Source: Cheiracanthium punctorium (lineage: Eukaryota; Arthropoda; Arachnida; Araneae; Cheiracanthiidae). From it: 64,000 nt of DNA. The stretch is from the NCBI GenBank assembly GCA_038373885.1, contig JAWZYV010014426.1:1-64000 (forward strand). Direction: 5' to 3'. The translations under genes and the position numbers were made by a program. Of this stretch, positions 12,060 through 21,959 are shown piece after piece (the first letter of the stretch is position 1; every line of letters begins with the position of its first letter). The notes beneath the pieces were generated by a model. It had not been told where the DNA came from, made no database searches, and saw only the letters and a list, made by a program, of their open reading frames with translations.

Positions 12060-12344
12060 CAGACTACCCTTTCATTGCGCTTTTATTTAGTTTTCTTAAC
12101 TGCTAAAAAAAAGAATTTGATACAGTTTTCTAAAAAATTCCAAAAATTACCTGATTTAATGAAGCAAACTTGATAACTCTTTTGGGAGGGATCGGGCCCC
12201 TCCCTTGTGTGCGTTACACTCATAGCAAACCTTCCGCTTAATTTCTCTTGAACTACACAAACCGATATGACATTGTCAGCTTATTCTAAAGCTATTGTAA
12301 TGGATCAGATTTTAGAATATTTTACCTTTTTGTAGCTAGGATGC

Positions 12345-12500
12345 AAGGCAGTAGCCAAGGAGGGGGGGGTTCAAACCCACCCCGAAACTTTCAGGAACAT
12401 CTATTACTATTTGTAAAAGGGTATTAGCAACCTGCCACATTATACATAAAACTTGAAAAAACCCTCCCGAAATTTTTTCCTGCCTACGCTATTGCTAGGA
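12345..12500. repeat. Relic MITE, GTAGCCAAGG / CCTACGCTATTG ends
   Basis: The ends AGGCAGTAGCCAAGG and TGCCTACGCTATTG are loosely inverted around a C/G-run interior. It resembles the CAGGGGCGTAGCC hAT MITEs but is eroded. Confidence 0.4.
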
Positions 12501-12591
12501 TGGTGTTAGCAGAATCGCAATATTTGATTTGGCATTTTTTAATTGCTCCAGCCAGTAGCGAAGGAAAGGAAGGGGCTTGGGGGCTGTGTCC

Positions 12592-12744
12592 GCTCACAGC
12601 CAGCTGTCGTCAAAAAAGGGTCTCTAGATCTGTGGCACGCGATGAACGTTTCGATCGTCCGCCATCTTGCTGCTCGTTAAGTCGAGCAATGGCAACGTCT
12701 GCCCTTTTTCAGCATTGGGAAAGGGTTGCGCCTCAAAGGGTTAA
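12592..12744 (-). mobile_element. TTAA MITE type 1, partial copy
   Basis: Left-arm fragment from the CACAGCCAGCTGTCGTC centre to GCGCCTCAAAGGGTTAA. A SINE fragment follows it immediately. Confidence 0.85.
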
Positions 12745-12905
12745 GGAGTTCCAACAAATATTCACGTTCCGCCTGGTGAAAACTGACCCAAACTGTAGAC
12801 GGTTAGATCAATGGCCAAGTGGTGGGCAAGAACACTAAACCTTCACACATCAGCCCTCAATTATTTTCAGTGTCTATATCCCCTCGGCCATGGTGGGGCC
12901 CACTT
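12745..12905 (-). repeat. SINE fragment, reverse orientation
   Basis: GGAGTTCCAACAAATATTCAC, CTGGTGAAAACTGACC and GATCAATGGCCAAGTGG follow the SINE order. It is degraded at the tRNA-like end. Confidence 0.5.
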
Positions 12906-14204
12906 GAAATTTGTGTGTGGGAATAACCTATTTCACAAAATTTACTCATTCATAAAAAGATAAAGAATGACCATAGAAAAAAAAACGACTTTTCCTTTAA
13001 TCTTATTATCATAATACAAAGTTGCACCATAAAATAATCATCCATAATAATTTCGGATTTCCCTCAATTTTAGAGTACTACAGATTATCTTTTTTTTCTC
13101 TTCTGTGTAAGCGCTTTACAAAAAGCAGCTTAAATAATTTGCCCGGGGCGTTTAAATTAAAATTATACACTGAACCTAAGGAACACATAAAGAATGCAGA
13201 TGCATAAGAGGATTAATTCCAAGGCTATCCAGATTAAATTACATCTTAATTTTCACTCAACGAGATTAACAATTGCATTCTGGAAGGAGGCATCAAGAAT
13301 AAAGATCATTTTCGTTGTGCTCTGTTTCGAGGCTTTCGCATTCTTCGAGATTCTTACAGATGAAGAATGCAACCTCATGCATATATGCAAGGTTTAAGAT
13401 ACTGACTAATCTTGCTGTGTGTATTCATTTTCGGAATTTAAATCCCTTGCATTTTAAAATGAGGGTGCTTGCATTAAGAAATAACTCCAATAAACGCAAG
13501 AATGATTTAAACACTTTGCAACTAAGTTGAAAAATGTTTATGATTTGTGTTTCCTTGTCCGTCCGTCCAAGTGTAAACATACATCCAAGATTAGGAAATT
13601 TATACATTTTACGTGACTTTATGACATGCTAGTTTTGTGGGAAATGTTAATTCTTGGTAAGATGCATGCGCACTAAATGTTACAAGAAGTTTTATTGAAT
13701 GTCAAATGCAATCCAACTGATTTTGCCAGTCCAAGATGCTCTGGTTTTTCGTGTGCTACCAGAAAGTTATTTTCCAGTCTGTCTTCTGGCTAATCGTGAC
13801 GGGGTCATAGTTCGGCGAAATCTTCAATAAGGCAGTAGATCCGAACGTTGGCGTTTCTAGGACCGAATCCTAAGTTTAACAAGCTGGATGTCTGCTACCA
13901 TGATTTACAACGTGTATTACTACTGATTAATTATGCATGTTTAATTCATTTCGTTAAGGATCTGTACTGTGGATAAGTTTAGGCCCAGGCAGGTGTTGAT
14001 GCTCAAAAAAGGACGTCATATAGGTGTTGACGTCCAATACTTCAGACATAAAAGGTTCATAAACAAAGTAACGCGTCTATAATTGCGTCTATACGGATGA
14101 CTATAAACGTCGTATGTGTATGATGCCACAGCAGCATAAAATACGAGAACTGGACACATTCTGGTCGTTTTATGAAATGCCAGCTTGTCTATGTTATGCC
14201 ATCT
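12906..14204. other. Intron D-E, nothing recognised
   Basis: AT-rich intronic DNA. Around 13985-14040 a short phrase (AGGTGTTGA.G..CAA..) is repeated twice. No exon is supported in either strand. Confidence 0.45.
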
Positions 14205-14712
14205 GTGAGTGCTGTCGTCATGTTTGACCCACCCATCTCCGAGAGGAATTCATTGAACATTGGGTAGGTGCCTACACTGTGAAGGTTCTGGATTACTGAC
14301 TATTTGAAGATTTAATGGTCTGTTGGGCTGTTTTCTCCAGATGTGCATAATTGGGTGCTGTCGACATGTTTGACCCACCCATCACCGAGCGGATTTCTTG
14401 AACATTGGTAGGTGCCTACACTGTGAAGGTTCTGCATTACTGACGATTTGAAGATTTAATGGTCTGCTGGGCTGTTTTCTCCAGATGTGCCAAATTGGGT
14501 GCTGTTGAAATGTTTAACCCACCCATCACCGAGCGGATTTCATTGAACATTGGTAGGTGCCTACATTGTGAAGGTTCTGGATTACTGGCTATTTGAAGAT
14601 TTAATGGGCTGTTTTCTCCAGTTGTAACGTAAATACGAGTTAGAACGTCTTAAAAAGGTCCTCCTGCCAAGACAATCAACCTTAGGCAGATAGCCCTCTT
14701 GCGTCTTTACTC
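14205..14712 (+). repeat. SINE-derived triplicated unit plus SINE body
   Basis: A unit of about 145 bp starts at 14221, 14367 and 14511 (TGTTTGACCCACCCATC). Each carries TAGGTGCCTACACTGTGAAG, GATTTAATGG and GGGCTGTTTTCTCCAG. The last unit continues into the SINE body GTAACGTAAATACGAGTTAG and TTAAAAAGGTCC. The 5' half of the SINE therefore appears to have been tandemly triplicated, ending 67 bp from the exon D donor. Confidence 0.75.
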
Positions 14713-14778
14713 CAACATAAGAGACTGGACAAGTTTGTGCTATCTGGGTTAGATCCAAAATGGATTTTGTGTCCTTAC

Positions 14779-14987
14779 GTGCAGCAGGTAGACGGAAGAG
14801 TTCCTGTCGTCCGGAGCCACGAACGTGGAGAAGAACGGCTTGACCTCGTGGACGTGCAGCATGGCCAGCCTCCACTCCAGCTCGATGGCGCTCTTGTTCC
14901 AGCGGGGTATCAGGATGGGCCACTCCCCGATTCCGTAGTCCGTCAGAAGGTCCAGCAGGACCTTCACCGACCCGTCTTCGATGCTGC
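14779..14987 (-). CDS. M13 peptidase (neprilysin-like), internal exon D
   Basis: This exon of 209 bases has about 70 codons and is visibly richer in GC than its surroundings. It contains LLDLLTDYGIGEWPIL, then LEWRLAMLHVHEVKPFFSTF, then VAPDDRNSSVYLLH. The PDDRNSS..LLH block corresponds to the D-D-K-N-S strand of neprilysins. The acceptor is CCCCTTAG/GCAGC and the donor is CTGCAC/GTAAGGAC. It starts in phase 1 and ends in phase 0. It has N-glycosylation sequons N-K-S and N-S-S, as expected for an extracellular domain. A plus-strand reading frame across 14737-14991 is an antisense shadow. Confidence 0.95.
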
Positions 14988-15600
14988 CTAAGGGGAAATA
15001 AAGGAATTATTTCAGCCTTTCAGATTGTGTGCTACCAGACACATTAAATAAATAAATTATCTTTAAAATAAATAATAAATTAAATATTATTATTAAAATT
15101 TAATTCAATTAAATAAATTCTCTTTAAAATAAATAATTTTTTTTGATAATAGAGATTCAATTTGTAATTAAAGAAAATAAGTTCAAAAATACTGATTATT
15201 AAATTTTCGAGGAAATTTGATTTTTATTTATGTGCATGAATTAGGACATCTATTATGTACGATAATGTAGGGAATTTTAGTCCTTTCAATTGCAGAAACA
15301 GGGTTTAAAAGGGTTATTCGGTTAACCCATTTATAGAGTTCGTGTATTGAATTCGTCGGGAAAATTAGATGAAATATTTTGAATTAAAGTCGAGAAAAGA
15401 CGGTTAATTAACCTTACTGCACAAGGGCGAGTCATTCAAAAGAATACTAGTCAAAAATGCATTGTCGTTATTTCCCGTATGAACAAGGTTCTACAGCTGT
15501 AGCAAGTGAACGGACTGTAACCAAACTTGGTAGAGACTATACATCAGATGCACTCAGACTTAACATGAATATTAATAGTTTTTCTTAGTATATAAACAGC

Positions 15601-15700
15601 ATGGAAGTTTGTTTCTCTGATTACCTTTATCCAGAGACCATCATTATGGAAGTTTGTTTTTCTGATTACTTTTATCCAGAGACCATCTTTATGAAAGATT
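15601..15700. repeat. Short tandem duplication, 45-bp unit
   Basis: ATGGAAGTTTGTTT..CTGATTAC and TTTATCCAGAGACCATC occur twice with a 45-bp offset, in the C-D intron. Confidence 0.85.
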
Positions 15701-15964
15701 GACTTTCTGTGGTCCAGAGGGTAGTCTCTTGAGAGAAGTTTAACTGTGTGTGTGTGTGCTTCGTTCTTCCCCCCTGTATTCTTGTATGATGGAAGTATGA
15801 TGGTATGTTTTAGTCATTAGTTTATTTTACTTTTGTTACATATATTTTTTTAATATATTTGTTGATAGGGAAGTACAGTAATTCGAGGATAGTCAAAAAT
15901 CTCCTTAATCCTTTTAGTTCTTATAAAATTGTCTGCATTTTATAAGTAGAAAAATTGAGCCAAT

Positions 15965-16258
15965 CAGGGCCCTTGTTAAAGAGGGAGGGTAGGGGGAAGC
16001 TCCCTTTCCCCCCAACACTCGCAAAATTCTGATACACTTGGCAAAATTACATACCTAGTCGGCAAACTTGCTAAAAAAAATTTAACGAAAATTATAAGTT
16101 ACTTTCTGTTTCTGGTACACTTTGCAAAATTACGCAAACCCAGTAGGCTAAAGTAGATAGTTGGTAACATAGTTGTAAATAAATAAGTTGGTAAAACCCT
16201 TGGCAGTTGCCTTTGACTTGGTACTTTATCGATATCTTCCCCTCCCCGCCCCCCTTAA
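15965..16258. repeat. GGCAAAATTA-type dispersed repeat, copy 2
   Basis: It starts CAGGGCCCTTGTTAAAG like the copy at 25621. Shared phrases include ACTTGGCAAAATTACATACC and TTTCTGGTACACTTTGC. The right terminus is lost in a C-rich run, just before the palindrome at 16270. Confidence 0.75.
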
Positions 16259-16269
16259 AAAGTCTTAGC

Positions 16270-16372
16270 CCCAAACAGCACAAACAGGTTCTTTGAACGT
16301 CTATTAACGTTCAGAGAACTTTTTCTGAACGCTAATAGACGTTCAGAGAACCTGCATGTGCTATCTGGGGCG
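16270..16372. repeat. Long near-perfect palindrome in intron C-D
   Basis: Left arm: CCCCAAACAGCACA..CAGGTTCT.TGAACGTCTATTAACGTTCAGA. Right arm: the inverse, TCTGAACGCTAATAGACGTTCA.AGAACCTG..TGTGCT..TGGGGC. The arms are about 47 bp with a loop of about 8 bp (GAACTTTT). The transcript would form a strong hairpin close to the exon C donor. Its origin is probably a foldback MITE. Confidence 0.88.
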
Positions 16373-16430
16373 ATGGCTCTGGAGTCAATTTCTGCATCGG
16401 TTCAGCCATTCGAACATGCTGAGTACTTAC

Positions 16431-16514
16431 TTGTATTCATGCACGAGGTGTACAATTTCTTTACTTTGATGATTGCGTCCGAGTCATTAGTGGAGGGCGG
16501 GTGTTCTATTAACC
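16431..16514 (-). CDS. M13 peptidase (neprilysin-like), internal exon C
   Basis: This short exon of 84 bases reads LIEHPPSTNDSDAIIKVKKL then YTSCMNT. It matches the M13 pattern in which an acidic linker leads into A..K.K.LY.SCMN, including the conserved Cys. The acceptor TTTCAG/GGTTAA and donor ACAA/GTAAGTAC are both strong. It is phase 1 at both ends. The codon split with exon B becomes AGG (Arg) and the codon split with exon D becomes AGC (Ser). The join with D creates an N-T-S glycosylation sequon. A long palindrome (16270-16372) sits less than 60 bp downstream of the donor, in the intron. Confidence 0.92.
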
Positions 16515-16590
16515 CTGAAATGACATAAATAATACAAAGATTTAGTAACATTTCATATAACACAGAAGAACAATCCAAACCCACTGGCCG

Positions 16591-17345
16591 CATTCGTAAA
16601 CGCCAAACGAGTTGCACTCCTGCAACGAGTTTCTATCTAAGGTGTTCTTAAAGGAAACATTAATTAACATTCAGTTTTAAAACTTGAACGTTCGTATACA
16701 AAAATGAGTGCAATTAGTTTCAAACGAAATAAACCGAGAGCGGTTTAGGTTGATTGAGTTTGTTGAGAAGATTACTTGCTGCACGTTGTTGTTGTTTAGA
16801 AATGGCGTCTGTTGTTATGGAAAAGTAAGTTGTTATGAAAAGTTTTTTACGTTTGCTGAAGCTGCCAATATTACTTTTTCGAGAAGGAAATTCATTCATG
16901 CGCTAGAAACTGCTACGAAGGTACATAATTTTTCAAAGGTAATCGTTTACTTGTATTTTTAATTTTAGTCAATTCAAAAATGCATGTTTTAGTGTTGAGA
17001 TTGAAGTTGATTTAAACCGTTATTATCAAAATTTGAACTTCTTTTGCTAAATGCTTTTGAAAAAATGAAGTTGAAATTTCTAAATTTTGATCTGTGCACT
17101 TCAATGATGGCCACTCCTTCTTTTAAAAATCTTGTTGATTTTATATTGAGTATGTACTAAAAACTCTCCTCAGCAAAATGTACGCATTCGCGCATTGTAA
17201 ACAAACACGTCTCCTAGGCGACGAAACTAAATAAACTGAAGTTGTTCGTAAAGACAAAAGAAACTGATAACCACTGACAGCATTCAACTCACGCATTCCA
17301 GTTTTCTTACGAAAACTCGTGCAACGAGTTTCTCGTTTACGAATG
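16591..17345. mobile_element. TIR element between exons B and C
   Basis: The left end CATTCGTAAACGCCAAAC..GTTGCAC is matched by the reverse complement of the right end, CATTCGTAAACGAGAAAC..GTTGCAC (about 23 of 27). The sub-terminal sequence repeats GCAACGAGTTTCT. It has no coding capacity and I saw no obvious target duplication. It is 755 bp long. Confidence 0.65.
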
Positions 17346-17951
17346 TACTCATTGTATTGTCTATTTTATATGACGAGGACCTATAAGCGGCTACTTGGAA
17401 CCAAGCAAACGAGTCCGAAAATGAATCAAGACCAAATACAACAATAAAATGAAAGTTGTTTAAAAATGCACCCCTTTTCTGACCAGACGGTGCAAAACTC
17501 TAATAAACAAAATGTTCTCTCGTCGTGCGATTTTCGCGGATATGTCTTCCCCCACTTTTCTCTATAGAAGTGAACATCATGTGTTTCCGCTGTTTATCCA
17601 GTGAAATAAATTATATGCGTTATTTAACATTCGATTTAACTTGCGTCCGACATCCTCCATGCTAGGTTGCATTTCTTAATTTTAACGTTCTAGTATTTAA
17701 TCCCTTTGTACCCATACTATTATAATATAATACATTCTCGAACTTTTGTCGGCACCTGCTGTCATAGATAAATTTATGGTCATGAACTGTAGGAGTAATT
17801 GATATTTTTTCTGTTACAAAACGTACATAAAAGTGAACATTTTAGATTAAGTGAACAATAAGATTTAATGCTCATGAAATACGCTTAGGAAAATTCAATG
17901 ACACTCGTGAATATTTGCGACTCGCTGTGAAATATTAATATGTTAGCGTCT

Positions 17952-18399
17952 TATACCGGGCGACCCGAAACTTCGTGTATAAACTTGGAGTAGAGGTCTA
18001 CAACATCATTAGACACCATAATTACATAGGAAAGTGTAGGAGGACATCGATAGGTGCCGCTGCTTGGGAGCTCTCAAGGTCGGCAAGTATAGCTTCCTTA
18101 TTGTCATTGCTGCACACTTTTGCATACACTTTTTCCCGACGATTATCTGCCAATAATTTTTTTAGTACTTTGGCGCTTCAATAAGTCCAAATTTTTGATA
18201 TAAAGTAAAGACGTTTGAAATTTGTGGTCGATCATTTTTCGAAAAAAGCGTAAAATTTGGGAAATATGACAATAAGAAAGCCGACTTTGAGAGACATCTA
18301 TTGGTTTCTGACCGTGCTTTCTCGTATAATTCTGGTTCCTGATGATGTTGTATATCTCCCCTCCAAGTTTGAATGCAAAATTCCGGGACACCCGGTATA
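17952..18399. mobile_element. TIR element with TATACCGGG ends
   Basis: The 448-bp element has inverted arms of about 120 bp. The left arm is TATACCGGGCGACCCGAAAC.. and the right arm reads TATACCGGGTGTCCCGGAAT.. when reversed. Both continue AAACTTGGAG..GAG.T.TACAACATCAT. The minus-strand frames here are arms, not genes. It lies in the B-C intron. Confidence 0.8.
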
Positions 18400-18517
18400 T
18401 TGAATGCAGGATACAAAAAAGTAAAGGATGTTTGCAATAGTTTCTACTTTAAAAAATTAAACAATTTTTAAAGGAATTTTGGTCTAGAAATTGAGCAACC
18501 AGAGGGCAAAAGTACGG

Positions 18518-18687
18518 TTACGAATTTTCGGGGCAATCCGCTGCTCTGTGGCTTAAAATGGTTTAAAATTCGTATTCTACGCTTCAAATAGATAAATTTT
18601 GCTTTTTGTTTCATCCAAATCGGCCAATTAGAACCGGAGATATGGAGGTTTCGGTTTGCCATTGCTTTTCAATGGAGGTTCTAGAAA
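18518..18687 (+). repeat. Dispersed repeat pair, copy 1 (partner 60445-60612)
   Basis: It shares long identical stretches with 60445-60612, for example AATGGTTTAAAATTCGTATT and CGGCCAATTAGAACCGGAGA. It is an unclassified interspersed repeat. Confidence 0.88.
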
Positions 18688-18689
18688 AC

Positions 18690-19440
18690 TCGAGAAATAT
18701 TAGTCCTAGAGCTTAGCTCTTCTCATTTGGGGACTTATTTTTGGCGTCCAATTTGGCGATATTTCGCCAAAAGTCGCCAAGCTTGGCGATTTTTTGGTCA
18801 TTGGGCGCGATTTTCCCAATGGGGCCTGGAAGTTGTTTTTCCTGCATTAAAAACGCATAATAACCTAACATTTCTCTTCTATGACGTAATAAAAATTCAC
18901 GCTTTATGTAGAACCCTCGAGAAATTGACTTTTCTGGAAACCTCTTGTACCTCCTGCGTCGGCTATTTATAGAAGCGCGCGTCGCCCCGAAAGTGCAGTG
19001 CGAGTTGAACGCTCAAATTGTGAAGAGCTCTCAGTACGCTTTTTTTGTGTGAATTGATAGTGCTATAGAAGCTGTGTTTTAGCTTGCTTTGTGAAGCTGT
19101 TTATAAAGTGCTGTGTGTAAATTCTTCATTGCTGTGTCTTAAGGGATTGTGTACTATATCCCTTGAATATTTCCACGGAATTCTTGCCTGTGAAAGTGAC
19201 ATATTTTGTGTGAGAAATACAGCATTTGTGAGAGCTTCCGACCCAAGCGGATTGTTAAAAGCACGTTACTGCTAGATTGTGCTTGTGAATTGTGTACAGC
19301 TGATTGTTCTATGAAGTTCTAGAAGCAATAAAGTTTGTGTTCCATCCTGACAAGTGACTTTTTTTACTTGAACTTTTACACCAACAGGACTTTAGAACGA
19401 CGAACCCCAGGAGTAGCAGAGTAATTCCGCAACAGTATGT
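18690..19440 (+). repeat. Possible solo LTR or promoter/poly(A)-like module
   Basis: GGCTATTTATAGAAGCGCGC at about 18960 looks like a TATA box. It is followed about 30 bp later by a GC-rich start region (GTGCAGTGCGAGTTGAACGC). The sequence is then T/G-rich up to GAAGCAATAAAGTTTGTG (AATAAA near 19327), with a GT-rich tail. That order (TATA, about 330 bp, poly(A) signal) is the layout of a retrotransposon LTR. I could not define TG..CA ends or a target duplication. GGCGATATTTCGCC-type words sit at 18740-18800. Confidence 0.35.
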
Positions 19441-19567
19441 TATCTACATTATATACTGAATTGCTAAAAAGCTAATATTTTATATAACATGGTCGTTTTA
19501 AGACTAAAAGAAATTTAAAAAAAAGTAAAATATCAGTATGGCGTAAGGAATTGAAATGTCTGCTTAC

Positions 19568-19729
19568 TTTTTAATGTAACGTACATGTCGTCTTGCATCG
19601 TCTGCATGGTCGATCTCAGGTAGTGGTCATCCGGTACTGTGTGTCTGTTGAGAAAGTTGCCGCACGCGAAATGATAAAAATCATCACACGGCTCCGTCGA
19701 ATGATCTAGTCTTTCTAAAATACGAGCAG
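19568..19729 (-). CDS. M13 peptidase (neprilysin-like), internal exon B
   Basis: This exon encodes about 54 residues, beginning [20 protein letters not shown] and continuing [15 protein letters not shown]. The EPCDDFY..ACG block is the signature N-terminal stretch of M13 ectodomains, with two conserved disulfide cysteines. The acceptor is a T-rich tract ending in CAG at 19730-19732. The donor is AAAAA/GTAAGC at 19567. Both flanking introns are phase 1 (1168 and 3053 bp). In human neprilysin the stretch after the ACG block has an S-R-Y motif whose Arg (Arg102) contacts substrate. Here the aligned residues read Y-L-R-S-T-M, so that Arg is shifted by one or lost. This comparison is from memory of the family and is tentative. 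Confidence 0.93.
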
Positions 19730-20269
19730 CTGAAAAAAAGAAAAAGACAAGACTAAGACCTTTAGATTAATTTTCTATCACACATAGTGCCTTTTCATGT
19801 TGAATTTTCAGATTATTTTCATTTTTTGGTTAGAATTTATTTCAAAACAATTTTCAGTCTCATGTAGACTTGTGTCCAGGCTAGCCTGTGGAGTGGGGGT
19901 GGGGGACAGGAGGGACATTTCTTCCGGGTCTGGGCTGTAGGTGGGTCCCGCACATTTATCATGGACGTTGTTTCATCATGTGTAATGTTTTGTATGGGTG
20001 GCTTACGGTAAATGTAAATTTTAATAATACTATGTTTAAAAAAAATTTATGGAGAGAAAAGTGTCTGTTGAGGGAGTGGGGAGGGGGGAGGGTGGGGAGG
20101 GGGGGGCGAATTGGCCCGTCTCAAGCCTGTCCTGGGGATCGAAAATTCGGCTGGTATAGCAGAGTAGGATAGCCACACTTTATTAAGTGAACTGAGCTGC
20201 AACAAATCATGATTAGGCCGTTTTTGATGTAATTTGTGTATTAACTTGCAATCACCTTCCTTTCATTTG

Positions 20270-20624
20270 CTGTGTTGCTATATGCTTTCTCCCTTAATAT
20301 TATACAGGGTTATTCACTATTCCCTGCCGGGTTTGGAAGTCTTATAAAACATATATTACCAATACAGCAAAAAAAGTTGACTCATTGGACAAAGAAATGT
20401 TACAAGTTTTGTTTCATAAATGCTCAAGTTATGAACGGTATAGTCATATTGTACAACTTCCGTCAACAATTGCAGACAAGCCTCGGCTTTAAATATATGA
20501 ATTACGTCGCAAATGAAAATCTGTATGCTATTTATAAAGAATGAAACTGATATTATTATCTATCAATTATATTCCGTAAAAAATTAAATAAAAATTTTTA
20601 AAACAGAAAAATTTATCGTCGACT
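20270..20624. other. Intron A-B, TATACAGGGTT-type fragment
   Basis: TATACAGGGTTATTCACTATT at about 20302 resembles the ends of common arthropod DNA repeats. The open frame 20272-20544 has no recognisable domain. Confidence 0.3.
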
Positions 20625-20639
20625 CCCAATAGATCCCTA

Positions 20640-20792
20640 GAACACTACAGACCCCTTCGAAAGCGTTAAAGACCCCAAAGGGAATCCCTGTGATCTGGAG
20701 TCTCGGACGGTTTTCTCCAGATGGAACGTTCATACACGTTAGAACTCCTTAAAAAGTCCACAGCCCAAGGCACCTCTTCTGAAGGAAGATAC
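20640..20792 (+). repeat. SINE copy, forward orientation
   Basis: Contains the body GGTTTTCTCCAGATGGAAC, CACGTTAGAACTCCTT and AAAAAGTCCACAGCCCAAGG, as in the other SINE copies. The tRNA-like head is degraded. It ends about 100 bp from exon A. Confidence 0.65.
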
Positions 20793-20897
20793 CAATGTGT
20801 ATGCTTGCCATAACGCAGAACACATTGATAAGGACACTTCAGGTGATGATTCACATTTTTGTGTTATAGAATCTTATAAAACGAACTGTGTACGCAC

Positions 20898-20963
20898 CTG
20901 CTTTTATGCACTCTTTAGAATGACAAATTCGGCCAGCAAGATCTTCAGCTATCCTCAATCTGT
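20898..20963 (-). CDS. M13 peptidase (neprilysin-like), internal exon A
   Basis: This is the most upstream exon I can identify of a neprilysin-like type II membrane metallopeptidase (family M13), a class that cleaves small peptides outside the cell. The reading frame gives 21 codons, including GRICHSKECIKA. That matches the first conserved cysteine pair at the start of M13 ectodomains. The acceptor is a pyrimidine-rich tract ending in CAG just above 20963, and the donor is CAG/GTGCGTAC at 20897. A second AG four bases further in (exon starting at 20959) is possible. The exon ends in phase 1 and its last G joins exon B to make GCT (Ala). The preceding exons for the cytoplasmic tail and membrane anchor were not found at higher coordinates; they are either short or outside the window. 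Confidence 0.85.
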
Positions 20964-21107
20964 CTGTAAAAGAAAAGAAAAGTTTCTATTCATAACTTTT
21001 ACACATTCATAAAAAGAACACAACATAACATACAGACATGTGTTTGATATCCCCTTATGCTCACATCAGCTGTACGTGACACTTAATAACATGCTAATCG
21101 CCATTTG

Positions 21108-21279
21108 TTAACCCTTTGTGGCCCTGTCCCAATGCTGAAAAAAAGGCAGTCGTTGCCATCGCTCAACTGAACGACCAGCAAGAGGGCGGACGATCGAAAC
21201 GTTCATCGCGTGCCACAGTTCTAGAGACCCTTTTTTGGATGCAGCTGGCTGTGCGCGCACAGCCAGCTGTCGTAAAGAA
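21108..21279 (+). mobile_element. TTAA MITE type 1, partial copy
   Basis: Starts TTAACCCTTTGTGGC and runs through the left arm to the CAGCCAGCTGTCG centre. The second half is missing. Confidence 0.85.
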
Positions 21280-21384
21280 GTCTTGAGAAGAGAAGAAGAA
21301 GAAGAGATATAAGAAGTCGTGGGCCAAACTTCAGTATGAAGTCGAGGGCGCATGATTGGGATTTTGAATAATAGGTTTTTATAT

Positions 21385-21460
21385 GTTCCGCGGTCCGGAT
21401 CAAAAGTCTAGGCGGGCCATATCCGGCCTGCGGTCCAGTGGTTGCCCATATGTGCCCTAT
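21385..21460. repeat. Partner fragment of the GGCCGGATCCGG repeat
   Basis: GCGGTCCGGATCAAAAG and CCAGTGGTTGCCCATATGTG resemble 8205-8390 in reverse. Confidence 0.45.
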
Positions 21461-21563
21461 AGGTTATGAATACTTGAAGATGTATAATAGAGCACATTAT
21501 GTAAAAAGCTCACGGACAATACAAATCTCGTATTGTTAGCTAGTTTTGGTTAGCAAGATATTG

Positions 21564-21769
21564 CACAGAAAAAAATGTTTAGTTAAATTCAACAAACTTT
21601 TGGGTAGCGTTATTTCAGCCAAATAAATTTGTTGAATTCAACAAAATTTTGGTTAAATTAACAAAATATTTGGCTAAATTAACAAACATTTTGTTGATTC
21701 AGCAAAAATATTTCTTTGAAATAGAGCTAACCAAAATTTTGTTGAATCCACAAAACATTTCTTTCAGTG
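21564..21769. mobile_element. MITE with CAC(A/T)GAAA ends and AACAAA repeats
   Basis: The 206-bp element has inverted ends CACAGAAAAAAATG and (reversed) CACTGAAAGAAATG. The interior consists of direct and inverted copies of TTGTTGAATTCAACAAA and GGTTAAATTAACAAA. It is non-coding and related to 10240-10513. Confidence 0.7.
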
Positions 21770-21959
21770 CGGCGTACGAAAAATATGACATTACTTTCCT
21801 ATCCCACTAATAGCTAAAGAAATAGGCAGATCACACTTATTTTTAACAGTGCAATAATTTTTATACGTTTGTACTGCGCACTGTCGCGTTCACAGAAATA
21901 CTGCCTTTCTGGGTTTAGCATGCACTCTCGGCGCAAAATTAGGGCCCTGGCCTGCAACG

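Noticed and set aside
14737..14991. Plus-strand frame over exon D
   Set aside because: Antisense shadow of the M13 exon, which has matching splice sites and family motifs.
18143..18437. 82- and 91-residue minus-strand frames
   Set aside because: They cover the right arm of the TATACCGGG TIR element.
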